Below are positions 28,004 to 37,803 of a DNA stretch of 45,159 bases, piece after piece. How positions within the stretch are numbered: position 1 is the first letter of the stretch; each line of letters opens with the position of its first letter. This DNA comes from Frankiales bacterium. Its GTDB lineage: Bacteria > Actinomycetota > Actinomycetes > Mycobacteriales > SCTD01. The translations under genes were made by a program, and so were the position numbers. The DNA lies in assembly GCA_025965475.1 (NCBI GenBank), contig JAOPWV010000214.1, forward strand, positions 1-45,159, in the 5' to 3' direction. The notes beneath the pieces are model-generated. The model saw only the letters and a program-made list of their open reading frames with translations. It did no database searches and was not told the origin of the DNA.

Positions 28004-28497
28004 AGGCCGGCCGCGCGCGCCTCGCCCAGGGCGGCCAGCCGGTCCCGCAGGCGGGCGGCCTCGGCGGCCCGGAGCCCCGGGATGGAGGCGTCGCTGGCCG
28101 CGGCGGCCGTGTGCAGCGTGACCCGGGCCAGGCCGAGCCGCCGGTCGAGCGGGCCGGCTGTGACGTCGACGTACTGCATCCGGCCGTACGGCACGACCGA
28201 CACCCGCTGGACCAGCACACCGCGGCGCACGAGCAGGTCGTCCTCGCGCTCGGCGTATCCCCAGGCCCGGAACCGGCGGTCGACGGCCAGCAGGGCGAGG
28301 GCGGTCAGCAGCGCGACGGCGACGAGGACGGCGAGGCCCTGGAGCGGTCCGGCGAGGACGCCCGCCGCGACCGCCACGGCGGATCCGGGCAGCGCGACGA
28401 GCAGCAGGCACTCGACCCGGCGCAGCAGCAGCAAGCCGGGTGCCGGGCGCAGCCAGTCGCCGGCCGCATCGTCGCCGAGGTGCAGAGGTGAGCCCAC
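28000..28497 (-). CDS. Bacterial PH (YdbS-like) membrane protein
   Basis: 165 residues. Two membrane segments (about 35-75) precede one bPH2 domain (DLLVRRGVLVQRVSVVPYGRMQYVDVTAGPL). It is the short partner of the YdbS/YdbT pair and translationally coupled to the longer gene. GTG 28497 is the likely start, MGSPLHLGDDAAGDW. Molecular role not established. Confidence 0.87.
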   Translation of the reverse strand: MGSPLHLGDDAAGDWLRPAPGLLLLRRVECLLLVALPGSAVAVAAGVLAGPLQGLAVLVAVALLTALALLAVDRRFRAWGYAEREDDLLVRRGVLVQRVSVVPYGRMQYVDVTAGPLDRRLGLARVTLHTAAAASDASIPGLRAAEAARLRDRLAALGEARAAGL

Positions 28498-28560
28498 GGG
28501 CCCAGCCTGTCAGGCACCGGGCCGGAGCCGCCGGGGCGGCGCGCCGGACGGGCAGCGAGA

Positions 28561-28929
28561 ATGGTCGCCATGGCCACCCGGCGCACCCAAACGGTGCTCA
28601 TCGTCTGTTTCGGCGCGCTCGCGCTCGCGAGCATCCTCGTGACCGGCGTCTTCAACTACCTGCTGGCCGGCGACCCGCGGGTGCTCGTGGTGACCATGCA
28701 GCAGAACGTCGGCGAGGCGGCCCGCCAGCAGCTCAAGGACGACTGCGGCTCGCTGCCGTCGGTGAGCGTGGTAGCGGACCGGGGCAACCCGAGCCCGCAC
28801 ATCCAGGGTCGGTTCCCGGTGCGGTTCAAGATCGCCGGCGCGACGCCCGCGCAGGAGGCCGCTCTCGAGGCGTGCGTGACCGGCCACGGCAAGAACGTGC
28901 GCGGCTTCCTGATCGAAGGCGACCGCTAG
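28561..28929 (+). CDS. Small membrane-anchored hypothetical protein
   Basis: 122 residues. One N-terminal transmembrane segment (about 12-35, VLIVCFGALALASILVTGVF) is followed by an extracytoplasmic domain of ~85 residues with two cysteines (DDCGSLP and EACVTGHG) that could form a disulfide. No family is recognised. The start is ATG 28561 or ATG 28570; neither has a strong ribosome site. It is divergent from the PH genes and convergent with fdhD. Confidence 0.7.
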   Translation: MVAMATRRTQTVLIVCFGALALASILVTGVFNYLLAGDPRVLVVTMQQNVGEAARQQLKDDCGSLPSVSVVADRGNPSPHIQGRFPVRFKIAGATPAQEAALEACVTGHGKNVRGFLIEGDR

Positions 28930-28939
28930 GTCGCGCGCC

Positions 28940-29779
28940 TCAGGCGGAGGCGGTAACGCCGGCGATCCGGTGCGTGCCGGCGTAGACGTTCATCGTCTCG
29001 CCGCGCAGGAACCCGACGAGCGTCATCCCCGCCTCGACGGCCAGGTCCACCGCGAGGCTGGACGGTGCGCTCACGGCGGCGAGGACCGGGATCCCGGCCA
29101 TCCACGCCTTCTGGGTCAGCTCGAACGAGGCCCGGCCGCTGACGAGCAGGACGGCGCCCCGCAGCGGCAGCAGCCCCTCGCGCAGTGCCCACCCGACGAC
29201 CTTGTCGACGGCGTTGTGCCGGCCCACGTCCTCGCGCAGGCACAGCAGGGTCCCGGCCGAGTCGAACAGACCCGCGGCGTGCAGCCCGCCGGTCTTCTCG
29301 AACACCCGCTGCGCCTCCCGCAACCGGTCGGGCAGCACCGCGAGCACAGCGGGGGAGACCTCGACCGGATCGGCGGCCGGGGACCAGCGGGCCGCCGTAC
29401 GCACGGCGTCCAGGCTCGCCTTGCCGCACAGTCCGCACGAGCTCGTCGTGTAGAACGACCGCTCCAGCGATGGATCCGGCGGCGGCACGCCGGGGCCAAG
29501 GTCGACGTCCAGGACGTTGTAGGTGTTGGACCCGTCGTCGATCGCGCCGGCGCAGTAGCGGATGGCGCTCAGGTGTCCGGCCTCGGACACGACGCCCTCG
29601 CTGACCAGGAACCCGGCAGCCAGGTCCATGTCGTCGCCCGGCGTACGCATCGTCACGACCAGCGCCTTGCCTCCGACACGGATCTCGAGCGGCTCCTCGA
29701 CCACCAGGGTGTCGGGCCGCTCGACAGGCGTCGGCCCGCCCAGTCGGAGTATCTTGCGCCGCGCAGTCAGTCTTCCCAC
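28940..29779 (-). CDS. fdhD: Formate dehydrogenase accessory sulfurtransferase FdhD
   Basis: 279 residues. FdhD passes sulfur from a cysteine desulfurase to the molybdenum (or tungsten) bis-MGD cofactor of formate dehydrogenase. The essential CxxC is C115-C118 (SSCGLCGKAS). The nucleotide-binding part has REDVGRHNAVDK and VSGRASFEL. The frame is open to 29995, but GTG 29779 (MGRLTARRKIL) fits the family and avoids overlap with fdhA. It is divergent from fdhA across a 91-nt control region. Confidence 0.93.
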   Translation of the reverse strand: MGRLTARRKILRLGGPTPVERPDTLVVEEPLEIRVGGKALVVTMRTPGDDMDLAAGFLVSEGVVSEAGHLSAIRYCAGAIDDGSNTYNVLDVDLGPGVPPPDPSLERSFYTTSSCGLCGKASLDAVRTAARWSPAADPVEVSPAVLAVLPDRLREAQRVFEKTGGLHAAGLFDSAGTLLCLREDVGRHNAVDKVVGWALREGLLPLRGAVLLVSGRASFELTQKAWMAGIPVLAAVSAPSSLAVDLAVEAGMTLVGFLRGETMNVYAGTHRIAGVTASA

Positions 29780-29870
29780 CCCGTCAGGTTCGCACGTCCC
29801 AGGCCCGTCCGGGTGGCGCGAGTGCCGTCGGCGATGTTGGGTAGGGCCGCAGCGATCGGAGGTGTGTGTG

Positions 29871-32800
29871 GTGGACGCCCGTAAGACGTTCCTGTCCTGG
29901 CCTGTGGTGCGCCAGTTGACCGGCGAGGACCCACTGGGCCGGGGTGCGGCCGCCCGGTCGGCACGGACCGCCGAGATCCGCCCGCGCACAGCCACGGCCG
30001 ATCGCGTCGTCCAGAGCGTCTGCCCCTACTGCGCCGTCGGGTGCGGGCAGAAGGTCTTCGTCAAGGACGAGAAGGTCGTGCAGATCGAGGGCGACCCCGA
30101 CTCCCCGGTCTCCCGCGGGCGGTTGTGCCCGAAGGGCTCGGCCAGCGAGCAGCTGGTCAACAGCCCGGGGCGCGTCCGCACGGTCCGCTACCGCCGTCCG
30201 TTCGGGACCGACTGGGAGGACCTCCCGCTCGAGAAGGCCGTCGACATGGTGGCCGAGCGGATGCTCGACACCCGGGCCCGGACCTGGCAGGACGTCGACC
30301 ACCGGGGCCACCGGGTCAACCGCACGCTCGGCTTCGCCAGCCTCGGAGGGGCCACCCTCGACAACGAGGAGAACTACCTCATCAAGAAGCTGTTCACGGC
30401 ACTGGGGGCCGTGCAGATCGAGAACCAGGCGCGCATATGACACAGCGCCACCGTCCCCAGTCTGGGGGCCTCGTTCGGGCGCGGCGGAGCCACGACCTTC
30501 CTGCAGGACCTGCAGAACGCTGACTGCATCGTCATCCAGGGCTCCAACATGGCCGAGTGCCACCCGGTCGGCTTCCAGTGGGTGATGGAAGCCAAGGCGC
30601 GCGGTGCCAAGGTCATCCACATCGACCCGCGGTTCACGCGCACCTCGGCGGTCGCGGACACCCATGTGCCGCTGCGCGCGGGCAGCGACATCGCCTTTCT
30701 CGGCGGCATCGTCAAGTACATCCTGGACAACGAGAAGTACTTCCGGGAGTACGTCGTCGCCTACACGAACGCGGCGACCCTGGTCGGCGAGGACTTCGTC
30801 GACAGCGAGGACCTGGGCGGGTTGTTCTCCGGCTACGACGAGGAGAAGGCGTCGTACGACCAGAGCTCCTGGGCGTACGAGAGGGCCGACGAGGCCGCCG
30901 CGGCGGGTGACCGCGAGGGGAGCGGCAAGGGCAACGGCGCCCAGGACGGCGGGCACGCGGAGGGGCACGCGTTCGGCAGCGGCGGCCCGGGGCTCGACTC
31001 GCACGAGGTGCAGCGCGACGAGACCCTGCAGCATCCGCGCACGGTGTTCCAGGTCCTCAAGCGGCACTACGCCCGGTACACGCCGGAGATGGTCGAAGAG
31101 GTCTGCGGTGTCTCCCGCGCGCAGTTCCTGGAGGTGTGCGAGGCCGTCACCGCCAACAGCGGGCGCGAGCGCACCACCTGCTGGGTCTACTCGGTGGGCT
31201 GGACGCACCACTCGGTCGGGGTGCAGTACATCCGCGGCTCGGCGATCATCCAGCTGCTGCTGGGCAACATGGGCCGTCCTGGCGGCGGCATCCTCGCCCT
31301 GCGCGGGCACGCCAGCATCCAGGGCTCGACCGACATCCCGACGCTGTTCAACCTGCTGCCGGGCTACCTGCCCATGCCCAAGGCGGGTGAGGACGAGAGC
31401 TTCGGGGCCTACCTCGACACGATCCGCAGCACCGAGCAGAAGGGCTTCTGGACCAACGCGGACGCGTACACCGTCAGCCTGCTCAAGGCCTGGTGGGGCG
31501 AGCATGCCACCGCCGAGAACGGCTACGCGTTCGACTACCTGCCGCGCATCTCGGGCGACCACAGCACCTACCAGACCGTGCTCGACATGAACGACGGCAA
31601 GATCGAGGGCTACTTCCTGCTCGGCCAGAACCCCGCGGTGGGCTCGGCGCACGGCCGGCTGCAGCGGCTCGGGATGGCCCAGCTCAAGTGGCTGGTGGTC
31701 CGCGACCTGAACATGATCGAGTCCGCGACCTTCTGGAAGGACGGGCCGGAGATCGCCACCGGCGAGATGAAGACCGAGGAGATCGGCACGGAGGTCTTCT
31801 TCTTCCCGGCGGCGGCGCACACCGAGAAGTCCGGGACGTTCACCCAGACCCAGCGGATGCTGCAGTGGCACCACAAGGCGGTGGAGCCCGAGGGTGACCG
31901 CCGCAGCGAGCTGGAGTTCTTCCACCTCGTGGGGCAGAAGATCCGCGCGAAGCTCGCGGACTCCACCCTCGAGCGGGACCGGCCGATCCAGCACCTCACG
32001 TGGGACTACCCGGTCGACGAGCACGGGGAGCCGTCCGCGGAGGCGGTGCTGCAGGAGGTCAACGGCCGCTACGTCAGCGGCGAGAAGGCCGGTCGGCCGC
32101 TGTCCGGCTTCGCCGAGCTCAAGGCCGACGGCTCGACGGCGTGCGGCTGCTGGATCTACAGCGGTGTCTACGCCGATGGCGTCAACCAATCGGCCCGGCG
32201 CAAACCCGGCCGGGAGCAGTCGTGGGTCGCGCCGGACTGGGGCTGGGCGTGGCCGATGAACCGCCGGCAGCTCTACAACCGCGCCTCCGCCGACCCGGAC
32301 GGCAAACCGTGGAGCGAGCGCAAGGCCTACGTGTGGTGGGACGAGGACCAGGCCAAGTGGGTCGGCCACGACGTGCCCGACTTCCAGGTCGGCAAGGCTC
32401 CGTCGTACCGCCCCGAACCGGGCGCCACCGGCCCGGACGCCCTCGCCGGCGACGACCCGTTCATCATGCAGGCGGACGGCAAGGGCTGGCTGTACGCGCC
32501 GAGCGGGCTGCTCGACGGGCCGATGCCGGTGCACTACGAGCCGGCCGAGTCGCCCGTCCGGAACCCGATGTACGAGCAGCAGGGCAACCCGACGCGTGAG
32601 GTCTTCAAGCGCAAGGACAACCTGCAGAACCCGTCCGCGGGCGAAGCCGGCAGCGAGGTCTTCCCGTACGTCTTCACGACGTACCGGCTGACCGAACACC
32701 ACACCGCCGGCGGGATGAGCCGGTGGCTGCCGTACCTGTCGGAGCTGCAGCCCGAGTTCTTCTGCGAGGTCTCGCCCGAGCATGCGCGGGAGCGTGGACT

Positions 32801-33170
32801 GGAGCACCTCGGCTGGGCGACCATAGTGACGGCCCGGACGGCCATCGAGGCCCGGGTCCTCGTGACCGATCGGGTGGTTCCGTTGACGGTCGGCGGGAAG
32901 GTCATCCATCAGGTCGGCCTGCCGTACCACTGGGGCGTCGGCGGCGGCGGCGCGATCGTCTCCGGCGACTCGGCCAACGACCTGTTCGGCCTCTCCCTCG
33001 ACGCGAACGTGCACATCCAGGAGTCCAAGGTGGCCAGCTGTGACATCGTGCCCGGCCGCCGGCCGACCGGCCCGGAACTGCTGCAGTTCGTGGAGGCCTA
33101 CCGCAGCAGGGCGGGCATCACGGTCGAGACCGGCAACACCCGGCACACGGCACAGGAAGGCAGTCCGTGA
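29871..33170 (+). CDS. fdhA: Selenocysteine-containing formate dehydrogenase catalytic subunit
   Basis: One continuous gene of 1100 codons read through an in-frame TGA at 30438-30440 (Sec190, context NQARI-Sec-HSATVPSLG). The equivalent E. coli FdnG site is NQARV-Sec-H. The catalytic subunit oxidises formate to CO2 using Mo/W-bis-MGD with Sec as ligand. An N-terminal [4Fe-4S] site is C51-C54-C58 and C86. The C-terminal cofactor domain runs from TTYRLTEHHTAGGMSRW. A Gly/Asp/Glu-rich insert lies at about residues 332-390. No Tat signal is visible. GTG 29871 has GGAGG at 8 nt; GTG 29868 is equally possible. It overlaps the Fe-S subunit by 4 nt. Confidence 0.95.
30438..30470 (+). promoter_or_regulatory. 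Selenocysteine codon with SECIS-like hairpin
   Basis: TGA at 30438-30440 is followed by a hairpin whose stem is 30453-30458 with 30464-30469 (five Watson-Crick pairs and one G-U). The loop is AGTCT. In E. coli fdhF and fdnG the apical GGTCT also begins 18 nt after the UGA; here the loop begins 18 nt after it too. The downstream sequence keeps the reading frame. This supports SelB-dependent readthrough. Confidence 0.8.
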
Positions 33171-34186
33171 GCAACAGCTTCTTCGGTCCCCTGGACCCGG
33201 CGCCCGACGCCGGTTGGGTCGAGGCCCCACCACGTAAGGGATTCTTCACCGATACCTCGGTGTGCATCGGGTGCAAGGCCTGCGAGGTGGCCTGCAAGGA
33301 GTGGAACGCCATCCCCGACGACGGGATGAACTTCCTCGGTTCGTCGTACGACAACACTGGCGCCCTCGGGGCGAGCACGTGGCGGCACGTCGCCTTCATC
33401 GAGCAGTCCAAGCCTCTGGGCACGCAGGACGCGGGCTTCGCCGGTACCGCGGCGGGACCGGCGGCCACGGACGTGCTCAACCGGGCGGCGGACAGTGCCT
33501 TGACAGGGGATCGCTCCAGACTCGGCACCGACACCAACGCGGTGGACCTCGGCATGCCGAAGGTGGAGTTGCCGGGCGCGGACGGAGCCGGCCGGGCGGA
33601 CTTCCGCTGGCTGATGGAGAGCGACGTCTGCAAGCACTGCACGCACGCCGCCTGCCTGGATGTGTGCCCGACCGGGTCGCTGTTCCGGACCGAGTTCGGC
33701 ACCGTGGTGGTGCAGGACGACATCTGCAACGGCTGCGGGTACTGCGTACCGGCCTGCCCGTTCGGCGTCATCGACCGGCGCATCGGGGAGAAGGGCGTCA
33801 CCAAGAACGTCGGCATCGCCCAGAAGTGCACGCTCTGCTACGACCGGATCGGGGACGGCCTGCAGCCGGCCTGTGCGACGGCCTGCCCCACCCAGTCGAT
33901 CCAGTACGGCGACGTCGACGAGCTGAGGGAGCGGGCCCAGAAGCGGGTCGAGACCCTCCAGGCCGCCGGCGTCCACGACGCGAAGCTGTACGGCCACGAC
34001 GCCGACGACGGTATCGGGGGACTGGGGGCGTTCTTCCTGCTGCTCGACGAGCCGGAGGTGTACGGCCTGCCGCCGGACCCGATCGTGACGACCAAGGACC
34101 TGCCGGCGATGTGGAGGAAGGCCGGCCTCGCAGCGGTAACCCTGCTGGCCGGCGCCGTCGCCGTCTTCACGGCCGGTGGCTCGTGA
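33167..34186 (+). CDS. fdhB: Formate dehydrogenase Fe-S subunit, four [4Fe-4S] clusters
   Basis: 339 residues. Four ferredoxin-type cysteine sets are visible: CIGCKACEVACKEW, CKHCTHAACLDVCPTG, CNGCGYCVPACPFG and CTLCYDRIGDGL with CATACPTQ. They form a wire from FdhA to the membrane subunit. A C-terminal hydrophobic segment (about 317-336, AGLAAVTLLAGAVAVFTAGG) is a membrane anchor like that of FdnH. An extra ~55 residues between the first two Cys sets is longer than usual. GTG 33167 overlaps the fdhA stop. Confidence 0.94.
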   Translation: MSNSFFGPLDPAPDAGWVEAPPRKGFFTDTSVCIGCKACEVACKEWNAIPDDGMNFLGSSYDNTGALGASTWRHVAFIEQSKPLGTQDAGFAGTAAGPAATDVLNRAADSALTGDRSRLGTDTNAVDLGMPKVELPGADGAGRADFRWLMESDVCKHCTHAACLDVCPTGSLFRTEFGTVVVQDDICNGCGYCVPACPFGVIDRRIGEKGVTKNVGIAQKCTLCYDRIGDGLQPACATACPTQSIQYGDVDELRERAQKRVETLQAAGVHDAKLYGHDADDGIGGLGAFFLLLDEPEVYGLPPDPIVTTKDLPAMWRKAGLAAVTLLAGAVAVFTAGGS

Positions 34187-35229
34187 CCGCACCGGGCTCG
34201 AGCGACGTCGGCCACCGCGCGCTGACCGGCCAGGGTGGCGGCCGTCGCAAGGGAGGACGTGGACGGCGTGACGAGCACCAGATGGTGCCGGACGCGACCT
34301 TCACGTCGTATTACGGCCGTCCGGTCGTCAAGGCCGCGCCCTGGGAGAAGGACATCCCGGCGTACCTGTTCCTCGGGGGGCTCGCCGGGGGCTCGTCCCT
34401 GATGAGTGCGGGCGCGGACCTGTCCGGCCGTCCCGGGCTGCGTCGGGTCGGCAGGCTCGGTGCGCTCGTGGGTATCTCGGCCAGCATGTTCGCGCTGGTC
34501 CACGACCTCGGGCGGCCCGATCGGTTCCACCACATGCTGCGGGTGGCGAAGCCGACCTCGCCGATGAGCGTCGGCACCTGGATCCTCACGGCGTACGGAC
34601 CGGCCGCCGGACTCGCCGGGGCCGCGGAGCTGCGGCCACTGCTGCCGGCCCGGCTCCGTGACGGACTCGCCGGCAAACTCCTGGGGCTGGCCGCACGGCC
34701 CGCCGGCCTGGGGGCCGCCCTGCTCGCCCCCGCGGTGGCCTCGTACACCGCGGTCCTGCTCTCCGACACCGCGACGCCGACCTGGCACGAGGCGCACAAC
34801 GAGCTGCCGTTCGTCTTCGTCGGCTCCGCCTCGGCCGCGGCGGGCGGCCTCGGCATGGCCCTGGCGCCGCTCTCGGAGTCCGGGCCGGCGCAACGGCTGG
34901 CCGTGGGCGGCGCGCTGCTGGAACTGGCCGCCGAGCACAAGATGGAGCGCTCGATGGGGCTGACCGCCGAGCCCCTGCACCAGGGCCGGGCCGGGCAGCT
35001 GATGCAGCTGAGCAAGACGCTCACCGCGTTCGGTGCGCTCACCGCGGCCCTGCTCGGGCGGCGGAGCCGCGCCGCCGCCGTGGTGGCCGGTACCGCGCTC
35101 GTGACCGGATCGGCCTGCACACGCTTCGGAATCTTCGAGGCTGGGCAAGACTCCGCGCGCGATCCGAAATACACCGTTGTCCCGCAACGCGAACGCCTGA
35201 ACGCCAGGGCTTCGGCAGGCGGGACTTAG
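34183..35229 (+). CDS. NrfD/PsrC-type membrane subunit of formate dehydrogenase
   Basis: 348 residues, mostly hydrophobic with about eight transmembrane helices. The start of the hydrophobic part (PWEKDIPAYLFLGGLAGGSSLM) and the LGRPDRFHHMLRV loop are typical of NrfD-family quinone-reactive subunits. An Arg/Lys-rich N-terminus of ~30 residues precedes it. It would pass electrons from the Fe-S subunit to menaquinone. GTG 34183 overlaps the fdhB stop; the longer frame starting at 33262 is a shadow of fdhB. No haem-b binding FdnI-type subunit is present. Confidence 0.9.
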   Translation: MTAPGSSDVGHRALTGQGGGRRKGGRGRRDEHQMVPDATFTSYYGRPVVKAAPWEKDIPAYLFLGGLAGGSSLMSAGADLSGRPGLRRVGRLGALVGISASMFALVHDLGRPDRFHHMLRVAKPTSPMSVGTWILTAYGPAAGLAGAAELRPLLPARLRDGLAGKLLGLAARPAGLGAALLAPAVASYTAVLLSDTATPTWHEAHNELPFVFVGSASAAAGGLGMALAPLSESGPAQRLAVGGALLELAAEHKMERSMGLTAEPLHQGRAGQLMQLSKTLTAFGALTAALLGRRSRAAAVVAGTALVTGSACTRFGIFEAGQDSARDPKYTVVPQRERLNARASAGGT

Positions 35230-35265
35230 CGGCTCGGCGACGAGTCCCGCACGGAGGAGCACGTC

Positions 35266-36558
35266 GTGGCCCAGACCTCAGCGCAGACAGACAATCCGAC
35301 CCGCGGGCGCTGGGGGATCGTCGTCGCCGCCCTGCTCCTGCAGTTCTCGATCGGCGCGGTCTACGCGTGGAGCGTGTTCGCCAAGGCGCTGCAGAAGGCG
35401 CCCGACTTCCATCTGAGCAAGGTGGAGGCGGCGACGCCGTTCGAGGTCACGATCGGCATGATCTTCATCGGCACGTACATCGGCGGCCGGATCCAGGACA
35501 AGAAGGGGCCGCGGATGGTCGCCCTCGTGGGCGGCGTGCTCTACGGCATCGGCACCATCGGCGCGTCCTTCGCGCACGGCCACAGCGACCTTCCGCTGCT
35601 CATCGCGACGTACGGCGTCATCAGCGGCTTCGGTCTGGGAGTGGCGTACATCGTCCCCATCGCGATGCTGCAGAAGTGGTTCCCGGACAAGCGCGGCCTG
35701 ATCACGGGACTCGCCGTCGGCGGGTTCGGGTTCGGCGCCGTACTCACCTCTCCGGTCGCGCAGCGGCTGATCGACAGCGAGCCGAACCAGCCGACCCGAG
35801 CGTTCCTGCCTCTGGGCATCGCCTACCTGATCATGTCCGTGATCGGCTCCTTCTTCTTCCGCAATCCGCCCGAGGGTTACACGGTGCCCGGCTGGCAGCC
35901 CGCGACCGAAGGACGCGTCGTGGGCACTGGCCGCGATTACACGCCGGGTGAGGCGCTGCGGACCCCGCAGTGGTACCTGCTCATGCTGATCCTGGCGCTC
36001 AACACCGCGGCCGGTATCTCGCTCATCTCGCAGGCCGCCGCCTCCGCCACCGACATCGCGGGCTACACCGCCGGCGCGGCTGCGGGCGCGGTCGCGATCT
36101 TCGCGCTGTTCAACGGCGCCGGCCGCATCGTGTGGGCTGCGCTGTCCGACAAGACCGGCCGCATGGTCGCCTTCGGCCTCATGCTGGGTCTGCAGGCGGT
36201 CTGCTTCCTGCTCCTGCCGCACGCCCACAGCGCCGGTCTGTTCTTCGTGCTCGGCGCGATCATCTACCTCTGCTACGGCGGCGGGTTCGGCACGATGCCG
36301 GCGACGGCGGGCGACTACTTCGGCGTCAAGAACGCCGGCGCGATCTACGGCGCCATGATCGTCGCCTGGAGCATCGGCGGGGTCGTCGGGCCGCAGATCG
36401 CCGCCACGCTCATCGGCAGCGACAAGAACTACGTGCTGGCGTACACGACCATCGGGGTCATCGCCTTCCTCGCGCTGATCCTGCCGGCCGTGACGAAGCT
36501 GCCCCGGACGCGGCAGAGCGCCACCGATGGCCGGCTGGCCCAGGAGCCTGCGCACTAG
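35266..36558 (+). CDS. OFA-family MFS transporter (oxalate/formate antiporter-like)
   Basis: 430 residues, 12 predicted membrane helices. Family-typical stretches are GAVYAWSVF near residue 31, GGRIQDKKGPR in loop 2-3 and GGGFGTMPATAGDYFG in the second half. OFA carriers include oxalate:formate antiporters, and the position 36 nt after the formate dehydrogenase operon points to formate (or oxalate) transport. GTG 35266 has GGAGGAG at 7 nt. The substrate is inferred from context only. Confidence 0.87.
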   Translation: MAQTSAQTDNPTRGRWGIVVAALLLQFSIGAVYAWSVFAKALQKAPDFHLSKVEAATPFEVTIGMIFIGTYIGGRIQDKKGPRMVALVGGVLYGIGTIGASFAHGHSDLPLLIATYGVISGFGLGVAYIVPIAMLQKWFPDKRGLITGLAVGGFGFGAVLTSPVAQRLIDSEPNQPTRAFLPLGIAYLIMSVIGSFFFRNPPEGYTVPGWQPATEGRVVGTGRDYTPGEALRTPQWYLLMLILALNTAAGISLISQAAASATDIAGYTAGAAAGAVAIFALFNGAGRIVWAALSDKTGRMVAFGLMLGLQAVCFLLLPHAHSAGLFFVLGAIIYLCYGGGFGTMPATAGDYFGVKNAGAIYGAMIVAWSIGGVVGPQIAATLIGSDKNYVLAYTTIGVIAFLALILPAVTKLPRTRQSATDGRLAQEPAH

Positions 36559-36606
36559 AGTCGCAGTCGCCGTTCAGACCATCGCACGCCGAGAGGAGCA
36601 GCGCCC

Positions 36607-37803
36607 ATGCGACCCGTTCGCCGGGTCGGGCGCCCCCGCCTCCCGCACCTGCATCACGCGCACCGCCACCTGACCCGGGGTGCCCTGGCACTCGCGGTCC
36701 TGGGTGCCGGACTGGCGGCCTTCCTCGCGGTCGGGTCCATGCAGTCGGCCGGGTCCGCCACCACCGCCAAGCCCTCACCCGCCTCGTTGCCGGTCACCGC
36801 CGTGCCCTCCGGTTCGCCGGCACCTGCGCGGCCGGTGCCGCTGCCGTCTCTGCCGGCACTACCCGCGCTGGTGCCCGCCACCATCCTGGTGACGGGAACC
36901 GGCCCGCTGCCCGAGGCCACGGTGCGCCGGCTCGTCGCGATCACGGGTGCGAAGGCCAGCCTGCGGGTGGCCATCGGCGACGTCGCCCTCGGCCAGGGCC
37001 GCACCCGCGCGCTGGCCGCCGATCCCCGCCTCATCCGGATCTGGACGCCGCGGCCGACGGCGTCCGTCACCGGCGTCTGGCAGCGCGCCGCGATCGGGGA
37101 GGCCGTCGTGGCGCACGCCGTGGCCAAGGCCGACGCGGTCCCGCTCGGTGGGACGGTCCGGGTCCAGCGCTCCGCGACGTCACTGCCGCTGCGCGTGGGG
37201 GCCCTGGCCACGACGCAGCTGCCCGGCGTCGGGGTCGTGCTCGACCGGCCCGTCGGGCAGCAGCTCGGGCTCGTCGACGACACCGGGCTGCTCCTGTCCG
37301 TGCCCGGCCGCGACCCGGCCGTCGTGGCCGCGCTCGCGTCGCACGAACTCGGCGCCACCGCGAGGGTCGAGGCGGTGCTCTCGTCGAGCGCCCCCAGGGG
37401 CAGCTGGGTGCCGCCGGTGATCGGACGGGTCAGTTCCGGTTTCGGCAACCGCATCAACCCGTTCAGCCACGCCCTGCAGTTCCACGAGGGCATCGACATC
37501 GGGGCGCCGATCGGCACGCCGGTCTATGCGATGACCGGCGGCCAGGTGCTGTACGCCGGACCGGCGTCCGGCTACGGCAACGAGATCGTGCTGTCGCATG
37601 CCGGCGGCGTCACCACCGTCTACGGGCACGTCTCGCAGATCCTCGTCATGTCCGGCCCGGTGCGGGTGGGGCAGGTCATCGCGCTGGTGGGCAACGAGGG
37701 CGAGAGCACCGGCCCGCACCTGCATGCCGAGGTCCACGTGCAGGACGTTCCGGTCGACCCCGTGCGCTGGCTGATGAGCCACGGCGTCAAGGTGCAGCCC
37801 TAA
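36607..37803 (+). CDS. M23-family (LytM) peptidase, secreted or membrane-bound
   Basis: 398 residues. A membrane or signal segment lies at about 26-46. A Pro/Ser/Ala-rich linker (about 50-95) leads to a variable domain and a C-terminal M23 metallopeptidase (about 270-395). Zinc ligands are H293 and D297 (HEGIDIG) and H371/H373 (GPHLHAEV), so the active site looks intact. It probably cuts cell-wall peptidoglycan cross-links. ATG 36607 has GAGAGGAGC at 9 nt. It converges with selD, overlapping by 4 nt. Confidence 0.9.
   Translation: MRPVRRVGRPRLPHLHHAHRHLTRGALALAVLGAGLAAFLAVGSMQSAGSATTAKPSPASLPVTAVPSGSPAPARPVPLPSLPALPALVPATILVTGTGPLPEATVRRLVAITGAKASLRVAIGDVALGQGRTRALAADPRLIRIWTPRPTASVTGVWQRAAIGEAVVAHAVAKADAVPLGGTVRVQRSATSLPLRVGALATTQLPGVGVVLDRPVGQQLGLVDDTGLLLSVPGRDPAVVAALASHELGATARVEAVLSSSAPRGSWVPPVIGRVSSGFGNRINPFSHALQFHEGIDIGAPIGTPVYAMTGGQVLYAGPASGYGNEIVLSHAGGVTTVYGHVSQILVMSGPVRVGQVIALVGNEGESTGPHLHAEVHVQDVPVDPVRWLMSHGVKVQP

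Noticed and set aside
30438-30440. TGA as a pseudogene stop in fdhA
   Set aside because: The position is the known Sec residue, frame and conservation continue on both sides, a SECIS-like hairpin follows and selD is present.
29784-33233. 1149-residue open frame on the minus strand opposite fdhA/fdhB
   Set aside because: It is an antisense shadow produced by high third-position G/C; it lacks any domain and covers a clear operon on the plus strand.
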